A stretch of 64,000 bases of DNA from Chryseobacterium sp. G0186 (GCF_003815675.1 NZ_CP033918.1:4464001-4528000); one strand, 5' to 3'. Shown: positions 43,409 through 53,453, counted from the stretch's first letter. Notes: generated from the letters alone by a model not told the origin. Made by a program: numbers and translations.

Positions 43409-44644
43409 ATGAATAGAAAATTGACATACTTTTTTTGCCTCTTTGCAATAGGATTACCAATAATGGGCTTTGCCCAGACCGATAGTGATTACAGCAATCT
43501 GTTGCAGTTTTTAAAAGGCGACGGTGCTTTTGAAAAATGGTTTATGGAGGTGTTTACTAAATTGGACAACAGTGTACAGGATAGTGCGGAAGGTTCAGCT
43601 TTGGTAGGACGGGCTATAGGCGGATTGGGAGCATTGATGTATCTAGGATATATGGGATGGCAGATGGCAGCCGGAGATCGCGAATGGGAAATTGTACCAA
43701 TGCTAAAACCTATTTTAATTGGATTCACACTGATTTACTGGACTGGATTTGTCAATCTAATTCAGGCACCTTTTGAAGCCATTGCAGAACCGGGGATAGC
43801 CATCTTTAGTGACATCGAATCTGAGGTAAACGATTTGAGAATTGAAAGGTTCAAAAAACAACAGCAATTGTTGGATGCAGTCATCAGGTTAAATGCTGAA
43901 GAGGATGCCAAGCAGGAAGTAATCAATAATACCAGCGAGGATGTGGACGATTCGTGGTATGATATCAGCGAAGGCATTGATAAACTGTTGCAACCTATCA
44001 AGGAATGGCAGATCCGAATGGAGTTTCAATTACAAAAATTAGTGGCAGAAGTCATTGAGTTTATATGTTTATCCATACTAAGAATTTGTGTTTATCTCAT
44101 CTTCTTTATCCAAAAAATATGGGCATATATATTAATAATTCTTGGCCCTATTGCAGTGGGAATGTCAATGATTCCCGGATTTGAAAATTCTTTATACAGT
44201 TGGGTTTCAAAATTCATCAATATCAACCTGTACACTTTTGTTGCCTATACTATTATCAATATTGGACAACAGCTGATCGCATCAGGCTATACAATGGAGA
44301 TTGAACGATATGATACGCTTTTAACCAATGGAATTATTACCAATTTGGATGCTTTAATGGTTTACGTGTCAAATTCCGGAATGATCTACAATCAACTCTT
44401 TACCTGTGTGGCTTATATCGTCACAGGCATTGGAGTTCTGATGACCCCAACCATTGCCGACACAATTGTTACTGCAGGTGGAGCAGGGGCGATGACCAAA
44501 ATGAAAAGTGCAGCAGGCAGAATTGCAAGCGGTGCAAAAACAGCGGTTTTGGCGGTCAAGACAGGCGGAGCATCCGCAGTGAAGTCTGCGGCGGCTGCTT
44601 CTGCATCAGGGAGGGTAAATGATGCAATGAAAAATAAAAAGTAA
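43409..44644 (+). CDS. traJ: TraJ-like polytopic conjugation protein, 411 aa
   Basis: A VirB6/TrbL-like inner-membrane protein. Signal sequence, then several helices (AIGGLGALMYLGYMGWQMAA; MLKPILIGFTLIYWTGFVNL; ISLCL-type cluster LSILRICVYLIFFIQKIWAY; ILIILGPIAVGMSMIPGF; FVAYTIINIGQQLIASGY), and an alanine/serine/lysine-rich C-terminal tail. It matches conjugative transposon TraJ in length and topology. One base after the preceding gene, 21 before traK. Confidence 0.85.
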   Translation: MNRKLTYFFCLFAIGLPIMGFAQTDSDYSNLLQFLKGDGAFEKWFMEVFTKLDNSVQDSAEGSALVGRAIGGLGALMYLGYMGWQMAAGDREWEIVPMLKPILIGFTLIYWTGFVNLIQAPFEAIAEPGIAIFSDIESEVNDLRIERFKKQQQLLDAVIRLNAEEDAKQEVINNTSEDVDDSWYDISEGIDKLLQPIKEWQIRMEFQLQKLVAEVIEFICLSILRICVYLIFFIQKIWAYILIILGPIAVGMSMIPGFENSLYSWVSKFININLYTFVAYTIINIGQQLIASGYTMEIERYDTLLTNGIITNLDALMVYVSNSGMIYNQLFTCVAYIVTGIGVLMTPTIADTIVTAGGAGAMTKMKSAAGRIASGAKTAVLAVKTGGASAVKSAAAASASGRVNDAMKNKK

Positions 44645-44665
44645 TCAGACTAAAAAAATTCGAGA

Positions 44666-45280
44666 ATGCTTATAAAAAATATAGAACAAAGAATTAAGAT
44701 CAACAAGGTGGTTTCATTGGGAGCGATTGTATTTGCTGTCTTTATCATTATTGCAGGGTTTTTATTTGCCTACAAAATGATTCAGGATTCAAGAAAGTCA
44801 ATTTATATTCTTGATAACGGAGTTCCGGTACTTGCCAAGCAGACCGATGTGCTTCTGAACAGACCTGTGGAATATAAAGCCCAAATCGAATTATTCCACA
44901 GATTATTTTTTACGCTGGCTCCTGACGACTCCTATATCAAGGAAAATATCCAAAAATCATTATACCTCATTGATGATAGTGGAAAAAAAGAATACACCAA
45001 TCTAAGGGAAAAGGGATTTTACAATCAGATCGTTGCTTCCAGCTCAATGGTCAGCATTCATACTGATTCTATTACTCTGAATATGGAAAACAAGAAATTC
45101 CAGTATTTCGGAAAACAGATGATCACCAGAAAATCTTCTGTCATTACCCGAAAATTATTTACTGAAGGTTTCTTTGATGACATTATACGAAGTCCCAACA
45201 ATCCGCACGGTGTTCTTCTTAAAAACTGGCGGATCATCAATAACGAAGAACTCTCTAACCAAAATAAAAACTCTTATTAA
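44666..45280 (+). CDS. traK: TraK-like conjugal transfer protein, 204 aa
   Basis: A VirB8-like bitopic protein: short cytoplasmic start, one helix (VVSLGAIVFAVFIIIAGFLF, about 14-33) and a periplasmic NTF2-like domain (AQIELFHRLFFTLAPDDSYI, then MITRKSSVITRKLFTEGFFD and NPHGVLLKNWRIINNEEL). Length equals the family. Followed after one base by the TraL-like gene. Confidence 0.88.
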   Translation: MLIKNIEQRIKINKVVSLGAIVFAVFIIIAGFLFAYKMIQDSRKSIYILDNGVPVLAKQTDVLLNRPVEYKAQIELFHRLFFTLAPDDSYIKENIQKSLYLIDDSGKKEYTNLREKGFYNQIVASSSMVSIHTDSITLNMENKKFQYFGKQMITRKSSVITRKLFTEGFFDDIIRSPNNPHGVLLKNWRIINNEELSNQNKNSY

Positions 45281-45281
45281 A

Positions 45282-45635
45282 ATGAATGCTTTTGTTAAAA
45301 AGATTGGGCAGAAATGGTTTGCCTGGACAGTCAAAAACCCTAAGGAATTTTTTATGTATTCGATGGCTTTCCTATCAGTTTCCTTCATCATATCAATTGT
45401 GCAAGGAATATTCTTTCCTTCTGATATGACATTTAAAATCAAGCCTCCTGTGCTTTATTCCAAAAGTTCGGTAGGTCAAAATACTTTAAAAAGTAATGAT
45501 AAGGAAATGAAAAAAATAGTGGTTGAACTCCAGTCACTCAAAGTAAAAAGAGATCAGCAAAAACTACGGAAAGATGACAGCCTTAGAATAGAATATCTGT
45601 TTAACCAATACCAACACTTAAAAAATGGACATTAA
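45282..45635 (+). CDS. TraL-like small membrane protein, 117 aa
   Basis: One membrane helix (FMYSMAFLSVSFIISIVQGI, about 24-43) and a helical periplasmic or cytoplasmic part rich in lysine. Its place between TraK and TraM corresponds to the small TraL of CTnDOT-type operons. The ATG at 45282 follows the TraK stop by one base, and the gene overlaps traM by 11 bases. Confidence 0.7.
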   Translation: MNAFVKKIGQKWFAWTVKNPKEFFMYSMAFLSVSFIISIVQGIFFPSDMTFKIKPPVLYSKSSVGQNTLKSNDKEMKKIVVELQSLKVKRDQQKLRKDDSLRIEYLFNQYQHLKNGH

Positions 45636-46836
45636 TAAAATCAACTTTAAAGAAAAGAAATATGTTCTGCCACTCCTTGCTCTGCCGTTCGTTTGTCTTT
45701 TTGCATATGTAGGTGCTCAATTTATGAAAGAAGATAAACCTGCAGACAAACCGAAAGAGCTTTCTATGTCACTTGGTGAATCTCAGGATTCCATTATGAC
45801 CAAAAATGATGCGTATGATGCATTCTTTAAAAAGGAGGATAACAGAACAATGCTTGGAGGATTGGACAAGGAACAGGATAGTCTGCTAAGCTATGACGAC
45901 CAATTGTCGTTAGCTCAGAAAAGAAGGATTGATTCTTTAAAAGCTGTCAATTCAAGGCAGAGTCAATATGAGACCACAGGAAATCCATCATCCTATTATG
46001 ATCCTAAGCAGGGTAAAGAAGATCAGGACTATAAAAGATCAACTGAGATTATTAAAATGCTAAATGACAAATCCTACGGAAAAGCAGAAGATAATATTCA
46101 GATTATAAAGCCTAAAACAAAAGAACAAAATACACAGCAAGATCCTGTAAAATATCTAAAGCAGCAAATGCTGGTGATGGATTCTTTAGAGAAAGCAAGA
46201 GATCCCGAGTATCAAAGCAAGCTGGCGGCTGAACAAAAGTTAAAAGCCAATAAAGAAAAGATGGACGAGTTCCTTAACTCTACTTTCAACGTCAGTAAGT
46301 CTGGTATCAATAATGACTTCAACGCCATTTATAAAGACAAGGAAAATAGTTTTATCAAGGCTGTTATCGATGAAAACAACAAAGGATTTTTAGGAAGCAG
46401 GATTAGATTCAGGTTGCTGGAAGACATCTTTGTTGGAAACAGAAAGATCAGTAAAGGTTCCATTTTATATGGTCAGATTTCTGGATTTACAATGCAGCGA
46501 GTTGACTTGAAAATCATTTCGGTATTTGCTAAGGGAGAGATCTTTCCAATCAACCTATCTATCTACGATGTTGATGGTATGAAAGGATTGTATGTTCCAC
46601 AAAGTGTTTTTAGAGATATGATCCGTGAAATGGGAAGCAATTCTGTGCAAGGAACACAGATGGATATGGGAGGAGAAGGATTTTTTACCACCATTGGTTC
46701 CAAATTATTTACGTCCACCTCCAAATCGATTGCGAATCTCATTAAAACCAACAAAGCCAAATTGAAATACAACTCTTATGTATTTCTGATTGACGAAAAA
46801 CAATTGAAAGAGTCACAAAACCAACCAAAACCTTAA
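45625..46836 (+). CDS. traM: TraM-like conjugative transposon protein, 403 aa
   Basis: A VirB10-like protein. One N-terminal helix (KYVLPLLALPFVCLFAYVGA), a long charged periplasmic stretch, and a C-terminal beta-barrel-type domain (RFRLLEDIFVGNRKISKGSI, LYGQISGFTMQRVDLKIISV, FPINLSIYDVDGMKGLYVPQ), the conserved TraM signature. It spans the envelope and links the outer core to the inner complex. Confidence 0.9.
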   Translation: MDINKINFKEKKYVLPLLALPFVCLFAYVGAQFMKEDKPADKPKELSMSLGESQDSIMTKNDAYDAFFKKEDNRTMLGGLDKEQDSLLSYDDQLSLAQKRRIDSLKAVNSRQSQYETTGNPSSYYDPKQGKEDQDYKRSTEIIKMLNDKSYGKAEDNIQIIKPKTKEQNTQQDPVKYLKQQMLVMDSLEKARDPEYQSKLAAEQKLKANKEKMDEFLNSTFNVSKSGINNDFNAIYKDKENSFIKAVIDENNKGFLGSRIRFRLLEDIFVGNRKISKGSILYGQISGFTMQRVDLKIISVFAKGEIFPINLSIYDVDGMKGLYVPQSVFRDMIREMGSNSVQGTQMDMGGEGFFTTIGSKLFTSTSKSIANLIKTNKAKLKYNSYVFLIDEKQLKESQNQPKP

Positions 46837-46841
46837 AAGCA

Positions 46842-47708
46842 ATGAAATCATTTTTATATACACTTTTACTATTTACTGTTACACTCAATGCACAGACAGC
46901 AACAAAAGAACAAATTATTTCTGACCTGCCAGAAATAGAAATCACAGAGGGAGTCAATCTGCATATTATTTCTCCGGAACCTATCCAGTACGTTGATCTG
47001 TCTACAGAAAAACTGACAGGAGATTTACCGACGACCAATATTGCAAGAATCAAAATTACAGACAGCCAAACATCTGAAGAAAAAGATAAAAAGAAAAAGA
47101 CCTCCATCTTTTTTAATGGAAATCAAGTCGGAATTATTACCGTTGTGGGGCAATCTTTTATTGCACAGTATAAAGCGGTTTACAGACATTCTGAAAACTT
47201 AAATACAATTACCAATATACATATTCAGCCAGAAGCGATGCAGCCCATTGAATTTGATAAAATGGTGTTCTCTAACCTTGAACTCAGAAAATTTGCAATG
47301 GGAATTATTCAGAAGAAATCTGAAGGTAATCCAATCAGGGAAGAGAAAAATCTCAAACTTAGTTTCCAGCTCAACAATGTGTATGTCATTAGTGATTACA
47401 TCTTTCTTGATATGACCTTTAAAAATAACTCTAATCTGAGCTATGATATTGAGGCGTTAAAATTTTCCATAGAGGATAAAAAAATCCATAAGGCTACAAA
47501 TAGCCAAAGCATCGAGATGACGCCACTTTTTCAGTTGAATCCTCAAAAACATTTCAAGAAGAATTTCAGAAATATTTTTGTGTTCAAAAAGTTCACTTAC
47601 CCGAATTCTAAGGTAATGATGATAAGGTTGATTGAAGAACAGCTGTCGGGTAGAACCATTGAAATGAAAGTTAATTATTCTGACATTCTAAAAGCTGATA
47701 CTTTCTAG
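46842..47708 (+). CDS. traN: TraN-like conjugative transposon protein (DUF4138), 288 aa
   Basis: A VirB9-like outer-envelope component. Signal peptide MKSFLYTLLLFTVTLNAQ, then beta-rich domains with LHIISPEPIQYVDLSTEKL, VVGQSFIAQYKAVYRHSE and LSFQLNNVYVISDYIFLDMT, the DUF4138 pattern. It begins five bases after traM. A small inverted repeat GCGGAAGTTCCGC lies just after its stop and is the only feature before the coupling protein gene. Confidence 0.9.
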   Translation: MKSFLYTLLLFTVTLNAQTATKEQIISDLPEIEITEGVNLHIISPEPIQYVDLSTEKLTGDLPTTNIARIKITDSQTSEEKDKKKKTSIFFNGNQVGIITVVGQSFIAQYKAVYRHSENLNTITNIHIQPEAMQPIEFDKMVFSNLELRKFAMGIIQKKSEGNPIREEKNLKLSFQLNNVYVISDYIFLDMTFKNNSNLSYDIEALKFSIEDKKIHKATNSQSIEMTPLFQLNPQKHFKKNFRNIFVFKKFTYPNSKVMMIRLIEEQLSGRTIEMKVNYSDILKADTF

Positions 47709-47757
47709 GCGGAAGTTCCGCTTACCATTAATTAATATGAAACTATAATAAACTGCT

Positions 47758-49746
47758 ATGCAAGAACAACAACATCAAATTAAAATCTATGGATTCCTGC
47801 AAAAGGTGGTCTATGCTGTAGTTGCATTGGATTGTGCTTCGCTGTTTTATCTGAATGCTGATGTTCCTGTAGTTTCCAATTTATTGAAGAACTTCTCTAA
47901 AATGAGTTTCATTTATCCTCCCATCAATGCAAAATTTGCCACGGTGGTTTTGATTGGATTGGTTGCTGTTGGAACAAAAGCTAAGAAGAAGAGAGACCTT
48001 AATATATACACAAAGATTGGAATTCCAATAGTGTTAGGGTTATTGATGATTTTCTCATCCTTGATCTGGCAGGATGAAGCTGGAAATAGAGAGCTTCCGC
48101 ATATCTTTCCGGGGCTTAATTTTTATCAAATCATCTATGCAGTTCTTTCTTTTTTAGGAGCAGTTATTCTTCAGATGGGAGCAGACAGTATTTCTAAATT
48201 GATGCAGCAGAAAATGGGAAAAGACCGATGGAATGTTGAAGAAGAATCTTTTGATCAAAACAAAGAACTTGTAAACACGGATACTTCTATCAATATCCCT
48301 TATATTTTTAGATATAATAACAAAACCTATGAAGGCTATATTAATATCGACCCTTTTAGAGGAACAATTGTAATCGGAGTACCTGGCTCTGGAAAATCAT
48401 TTGGGGTTATTAATCCATCTATTAGACAAATGATTGCTAAAGGATTTTGTCTTTGCATTTACGATTTTAAGTTTCCTGACCTGGCGCAAATTGCTTATTA
48501 TCATTACTTATTGAAAAAAAGTAGAGAATCAGATTACAATTACAGTTTTCATATTATCAATCTTAATGAAGTAGAAAAATCAAGAAGAGTAAATCCGTTC
48601 CATAAAAAGTACATTCAAACATTGGCTGAAGCTCAGGAAATGGCTGAATCTATGGTTTCTTCATTGCAAAAAGGAGGATCCAGCTCAGGAGGAGGTTCCG
48701 AAGCTTTTTTTACTCAATCGGCAATTAACTTTCTTTCATCTTGTGTCTACTTTTTTGCTACGTTGGAAAATGGGAAATATTCAGATCTGCCGCATATTCT
48801 ATCTTTTATGAACCGCAGTTATAAAGAGATCTTTGATACACTTTTTACCAATGAAGAGATTCTTTCCTTGCTTTCACCATTCAAAACAGCCTATGACAAC
48901 AAGGCTTTTGATCAGTTGGAAGGACAAATTGGAACTTTGAAAATCTTTCTTTCCCGATTGGCAACTAAAGAGAGTTTTTGGGTATTCTCAGGAGATGAAG
49001 TTGAGCTTAAAATAACAGATAAGCAAAATCCTTCAATTCTGATTTTAGCTTCTGATCCGAGCACACAGGACATTAATTCAGCCTTATACTCTTCAATTCT
49101 TAATAGGACCTTACGCCAAATCAATTCTAAACATAATTTACCTGGTGGAATTATTGGCGATGAATTCCCAACAATATACATTCATAAAATTGACAATATA
49201 ATAGCAACAGCAAGAAGTAACAAGATAGCTGTTTTATTAGGGCTTCAGGAAATTCCACAGCTTCGACAGTTTTATAAAAAGGAAGTCGCGGATACTATTT
49301 CAGCGATTGTCGGAAATGTTCTTTCCGGTTCTGTAAGAAATAAAAATACCTTGGATTGGCTTGAAAAATTGTTCGGAAAAATTAAACAAAAGTCTTACTC
49401 CCAATCTATTTCGCAGCAAGGAACATCGACCAGCATCAATGAAAAAATGGACTTTATGATTCCTGCAGGAAAAATTGCTGCACTCAAAACCGGTGAAATG
49501 GTTGGAATGATTGCGCAAGGAGAAGAGAACAGTAGTGAGGAATATAAAACTTCTGCAATAAGAGGAAAAATCAATCTTGATATGAAAGCTATCAAGGAGG
49601 AAGAACAAAACTATGTAGCTATGCCTAATTACTATTCATTCGTCGATAAAAAGGGCAATAATCGTAAAGAAGAAGTTCTGATGACCAATTTTAGAAAAAT
49701 AAATAGAGAGGTGGAACTCATCGTAAACGAAAATATTAAAGATTAA
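47758..49746 (+). CDS. VirD4/TraG-type coupling protein, 662 aa
   Basis: The T4SS coupling ATPase that brings the relaxase-DNA complex to the channel. Three or four N-terminal helices (VVYAVVALDCASLFYLNADV; FATVVLIGLVAVGTKAK; FYQIIYAVLSFLGAVILQMG), Walker A GVPGSGKSFG (about 207-216), and a Walker B region GGIIGDEFPTIY (about 464-475). The late motif NKIAVLLGLQEIPQLRQFY is also typical. Its length fits the family. It follows traN by 49 bases. Confidence 0.92.
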   Translation: MQEQQHQIKIYGFLQKVVYAVVALDCASLFYLNADVPVVSNLLKNFSKMSFIYPPINAKFATVVLIGLVAVGTKAKKKRDLNIYTKIGIPIVLGLLMIFSSLIWQDEAGNRELPHIFPGLNFYQIIYAVLSFLGAVILQMGADSISKLMQQKMGKDRWNVEEESFDQNKELVNTDTSINIPYIFRYNNKTYEGYINIDPFRGTIVIGVPGSGKSFGVINPSIRQMIAKGFCLCIYDFKFPDLAQIAYYHYLLKKSRESDYNYSFHIINLNEVEKSRRVNPFHKKYIQTLAEAQEMAESMVSSLQKGGSSSGGGSEAFFTQSAINFLSSCVYFFATLENGKYSDLPHILSFMNRSYKEIFDTLFTNEEILSLLSPFKTAYDNKAFDQLEGQIGTLKIFLSRLATKESFWVFSGDEVELKITDKQNPSILILASDPSTQDINSALYSSILNRTLRQINSKHNLPGGIIGDEFPTIYIHKIDNIIATARSNKIAVLLGLQEIPQLRQFYKKEVADTISAIVGNVLSGSVRNKNTLDWLEKLFGKIKQKSYSQSISQQGTSTSINEKMDFMIPAGKIAALKTGEMVGMIAQGEENSSEEYKTSAIRGKINLDMKAIKEEEQNYVAMPNYYSFVDKKGNNRKEEVLMTNFRKINREVELIVNENIKD

Positions 49747-49762
49747 TACAGTGGGATTAAAA

Positions 49763-50620
49763 ATGAAAAATATAATAACAGTGCTGTTTTTAGGTTGCTA
49801 TTCGTTGGTTTTTACACAGTTCAATACACTGACTCCTAAAAAGGTTACATCCAACGAGATTCTTAAAGAACAACAAAGTTTTCAGAAGCAATCTACCTTC
49901 AAAATAGAAAAGGAGCAAAAAAGCATTATTAACAGACTTTTCAATGCTCCAACTAAAAAAAATCTGAAAAAGGAGATTGATTCTCTGAAGACATTAATGC
50001 TTCGTTACAATGTATCAAGAATTGAGGAAAGTAAGGCAGACTCAAAAATCGATAATGACTCACTCTTACAAAACTATAAAAAGCAATCAACAAATCTGGA
50101 AAATTCAAATACAGAAAAGCGTATTAAAAAGTTTGATTTCGTTAATGAAGAGGAATCTATCTCAAAAATAAGTATGCCACTTAACAATAGGATGATGGTT
50201 ACTTCTCCTTTCGGATGGCGGGTTCATCCTATTTTTGGAGCTAATAAATTACACAACGGTGCAGATTTTAAAGCCAACTATGAAAATGTATATGCTGTTT
50301 TAGATGGAGTTGTAATTGCATCGGGTTGGGATTTAGGTGGAGGAGGGAATTATATTAAAATCAGGCATTCTAATTCATTTATAACCTCATATCTCCACCT
50401 TTCAGAAATGTATTACAAAGCTGGAGAATTTGTAAAAGCCGGATTCATCATTGCAAAAAGTGGGAATACCGGAAATTCTACCGGCGCGCATCTTCATTTT
50501 TCAGTGACAGAAAATGGAAAATACATTAACCCCATCCGATTTCTAAATGATCTTATTAATGCCAATAATTTAATTGCCAACTACTATGAATCACGAGCAA
50601 ACTCATACAACCAACATTAA
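49763..50620 (+). CDS. M23-family cell-wall metallopeptidase, 285 aa
   Basis: A periplasmic LytM-fold endopeptidase. Signal peptide ending SLVFTQF, a coiled region of charged residues, then the M23 domain: MVTSPFGWRVHPIFG, zinc ligands His164 and Asp168 in LHNGADFK, and His243 and His245 in AHLHFSV. It probably opens peptidoglycan for T4SS assembly. The ATG at 49763 is preferred over the GTG 12 bases earlier. It reads into the next gene's short extension, with 13 bases between. Confidence 0.88.
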   Translation: MKNIITVLFLGCYSLVFTQFNTLTPKKVTSNEILKEQQSFQKQSTFKIEKEQKSIINRLFNAPTKKNLKKEIDSLKTLMLRYNVSRIEESKADSKIDNDSLLQNYKKQSTNLENSNTEKRIKKFDFVNEEESISKISMPLNNRMMVTSPFGWRVHPIFGANKLHNGADFKANYENVYAVLDGVVIASGWDLGGGGNYIKIRHSNSFITSYLHLSEMYYKAGEFVKAGFIIAKSGNTGNSTGAHLHFSVTENGKYINPIRFLNDLINANNLIANYYESRANSYNQH

Positions 50621-50633
50621 ACTTCTAAACATT

Positions 50634-51332
50634 ATGCAAAATCACAATTTACCAACGGACGAACTTAAAAACTTTGGAATTATCAATGACGATTTTACAT
50701 TTTCCAAAAAGCTAAGCGAAGATGATATTCAGAAATTTCTTCAAGGATATACCATCGTTGCCGACAATGATAAGAATAGAGCCACTTTTCAGCTCACAGA
50801 AGATAATACAAAACTGAAGGTCATCTTTCTTGAACGAGATAAAAGCCTAACTAAACTTCTTGAAAATAGTAAAGAGAAAGTTCAATATACGGACATTAAA
50901 GAGCTTTCAAATGAATTTCCTTCACTTGAAAAGAAGGCTTTTGTATTCGATAGTGAAACAGGAAAAGTTGTAGAGTTTGATTTCATCAAAAATGCGACAG
51001 AGCTTACTGCTATCATTGCTGATAAAAAGGATGCGCAGGAACTTAATCGTTATAAAAACGAATTGCTAAAACTTAAAGGCTTTCTACAAGATAAAGTCGA
51101 CCAATATCCTGAAATAGCAAAGGAAATCACAAACGATGTAAACATTGTTTCGAGAGAGATTGACGCTGTAAGTCACATTACTGAAACTGAAAAACAACTT
51201 TCAAAAGGAGGTGATTCAGATATTCAACTGAATGTGAATGATAGAGATATGTATGAAGATGCTAACAGAAACAGGAAGGAGCAGGAAGAACAATCTGAGG
51301 AACAGGAGAAAAGAAGAGGATTCAGAAGATAA
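50634..51332 (+). CDS. Hypothetical transfer-region protein (DUF3945-like context), 232 aa
   Basis: A soluble, charged protein (DELKNFGIINDDFTFSKKLS, DIQKFLQGYTIVADNDKNRA) with a long coiled-coil C-terminus (KNELLKLKGFLQDKVDQYPE) and a Glu/Arg-rich end. The ATG at 50634 avoids overlap with the peptidase gene; longer starts exist. The domain style recalls DUF3945-type proteins of Bacteroidetes elements. Function unknown. Confidence 0.65.
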   Translation: MQNHNLPTDELKNFGIINDDFTFSKKLSEDDIQKFLQGYTIVADNDKNRATFQLTEDNTKLKVIFLERDKSLTKLLENSKEKVQYTDIKELSNEFPSLEKKAFVFDSETGKVVEFDFIKNATELTAIIADKKDAQELNRYKNELLKLKGFLQDKVDQYPEIAKEITNDVNIVSREIDAVSHITETEKQLSKGGDSDIQLNVNDRDMYEDANRNRKEQEEQSEEQEKRRGFRR

Positions 51333-51353
51333 AATCTCAAATAATTAAAAATT

Positions 51354-53378
51354 GTGGAGAATAAATTATCCTGGTTCGACAGAGTGATTACTCCAAAAAC
51401 CAAAACTTATAAAGATTTTGAAAAAGAAATAAAAAATACAGCTCCCGAAAATTTTTTTAGAGATGGAGAAAGAAGGTTTTCCAATCAGGAAAAAAGATTT
51501 ATGCAAATCTATAAATCCAGAGAAAGTCAAATGATTCAGGGATCTGCTTTTACTGTGAATTCCATTTTTAATTCAGATAGTAAAGCATTGATTAAAACAA
51601 ACTTTAAAAGCTTTAGTGAAGCTGTAAGATTCCTTGATAAACAGAGAATCGATGACAGATTTTTAATAGTACAAGATAATACTTCCTTTAAAGAAGTAAC
51701 TATTAGCGATGAAGCTTCAAAGCAAAAATTTCTTTCAGATTCTTGGGCAAAAGAATTGGAGAAAAGAACAGATTTAAGTTTGGGGATGACCAATACACAA
51801 ATTGATGAACAACAGGCCCACCATTACCGGAATTATGAGATTGAAGCAGGAAAATTGGGAATAGAAATTAATCCACTCACTGAGGAACTTCACAAGAGCT
51901 GGGAAAATAGTAGTCAACTTGATTGGGAAGAAGACAGTTTCGAATTTGATGACCTGTTTTCAAAAGATGACTTTGATGAAAGTTTGGTTCCTGCATCTGG
52001 TCTTCCTGAAGGATGGATTTGGCGCGAGTACGATGATGGGAGCGGTTCTCTGAAAAGTCCAACTGGTAATATTTATTATAGTTATGATATACAAACCCAA
52101 GAATATAAGTCATCCTCATTTGGCAATGGTTGGACTGATATGAAAGATCTTTATGATCGACCGAAAAGTTTGAACGAATTCAAAACCTATGTGGAAAATG
52201 ACCTGAAGGGAAAAGCACCTCAAAATAATCTTACCCCTAAGCTTTCTGAAGATGAAAAAAATAATCTGCTCAATTACGTACTTATTAATAAAGAAAATGA
52301 ATTTATCCTAGAAAATCTGCACTTAACAGATAAGCAAAGAAAGAGTTTTTCAGAAAAAGTAGAATTTGGAACGACGGAGGGAGATTACACATTAACAAAT
52401 AAACAATTAGAGAAAATTCCGGATGTACTTGACGGACATCACTTATCAAAGAATGATAAATACGCCTTGGCTTTTGGCTTATTGGAAAGACAAGGGAATG
52501 GCGAATCCTATAAATTATTACAAAATGGAGAAATTTTAAAAACTTATCTCGATGAAGATAACTTATCAATATTCAGAATATTAACAGTCAATGATATAAA
52601 TTTTAACAATCAAAACCCAAATATTATGGAAAAACAACAAGACTTTGACCAAGTAAAATATCTTAAAGACCAAATGAAATATCTCGGTTTTGGAGAAGAG
52701 GAAAAACTTCACAAAGATTTAGAAAAAGGTATCAACTCAAAAAAGCAAGAGTTTGAAATTAAGACTAGCTCAGATAAAACCTTACCCGCAAATAAGGTTG
52801 ATTTTATATTAAAATTCAATAAAAGTGAAAGCGGAGGTGTTTTTCTTAATTCCTACAATGCAAAATTGACTAATGACAACAGTGAGGAGATCTCTCATAA
52901 TTTTCCTGTTAGCCGGGATAATAGTTTTACAGCAAAAGAAGCGGTCAATCTTTTGGAGGGACGTAGCGTGAAAATTGAGTTTCTCAATCCAAAGAGTCAA
53001 CAAGTCGAACCTGCTTTTGTTCAATTTAACTTCAACGAACCGAAGACCGAGAAGGGAAATTATTACTTCCAAAATTTCTACAAAAACTATGGTGTCAATA
53101 CGGCTAAGATTGTTGACAAATCTAATCTCGTATTTGACAGACCTGAATGGAAAGAAAGCGCAATAAAATCTCTAGAAAAAGGGAATGTATTAAAAGTAAA
53201 ATTCAAAGAGAATGATCAGGTCATAGAAGGAAAAGCAGTTCTGGATCCTCAAAATCGAAATCTTAAACTTTATGACAATGAAATGAACAGGCTTAATACT
53301 AACAAACCTTTAGAAGGCCTGGAGCAAGATAACAAGAACGATAAAGCCAATGTTAGGGAACAAAGCATCAAAAGATAA
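51354..53378 (+). CDS. Two-part hypothetical transfer-region protein, 674 aa
   Basis: GTG start. The N-terminal part (1-420) includes FQAD-like helical and beta segments (LPEGWIWREYDDGSGSLKSP). The C-terminal part, from Met425 (ATG at 52626), begins MEKQQDFDQVKYLKDQMKYL and GFGEEEKLHKDLEKGI, a module that in related elements occurs as a separate protein of about 250 residues. So this is a fusion, or the ATG at 52626 is a second start. It ends near the hairpins at 53387-53438. Confidence 0.6.
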   Translation: MENKLSWFDRVITPKTKTYKDFEKEIKNTAPENFFRDGERRFSNQEKRFMQIYKSRESQMIQGSAFTVNSIFNSDSKALIKTNFKSFSEAVRFLDKQRIDDRFLIVQDNTSFKEVTISDEASKQKFLSDSWAKELEKRTDLSLGMTNTQIDEQQAHHYRNYEIEAGKLGIEINPLTEELHKSWENSSQLDWEEDSFEFDDLFSKDDFDESLVPASGLPEGWIWREYDDGSGSLKSPTGNIYYSYDIQTQEYKSSSFGNGWTDMKDLYDRPKSLNEFKTYVENDLKGKAPQNNLTPKLSEDEKNNLLNYVLINKENEFILENLHLTDKQRKSFSEKVEFGTTEGDYTLTNKQLEKIPDVLDGHHLSKNDKYALAFGLLERQGNGESYKLLQNGEILKTYLDEDNLSIFRILTVNDINFNNQNPNIMEKQQDFDQVKYLKDQMKYLGFGEEEKLHKDLEKGINSKKQEFEIKTSSDKTLPANKVDFILKFNKSESGGVFLNSYNAKLTNDNSEEISHNFPVSRDNSFTAKEAVNLLEGRSVKIEFLNPKSQQVEPAFVQFNFNEPKTEKGNYYFQNFYKNYGVNTAKIVDKSNLVFDRPEWKESAIKSLEKGNVLKVKFKENDQVIEGKAVLDPQNRNLKLYDNEMNRLNTNKPLEGLEQDNKNDKANVREQSIKR

Positions 53379-53386
53379 AAATTTTA

Positions 53387-53438
53387 CTTACCATAATACC
53401 ATCGGAAGCGGTAAGTCAATATGATTTGCCGCTTTTTT
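53387..53438 (+). terminator. Hairpin terminator with an alternative upstream pairing
   Basis: GCGGTAA (53408-53414) pairs with TTGCCGC (53426-53432), followed by TTTTTTA: a standard terminator after the 674-residue gene. Upstream CTTACC (53387-53392) can also pair with GGTAAG (53410-53415), which would prevent the terminator fold. This may be chance or an attenuator before the lipoprotein and methylase-helicase genes. Confidence 0.6.
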
Positions 53439-53453
53439 ATAAACTCAATTGAA

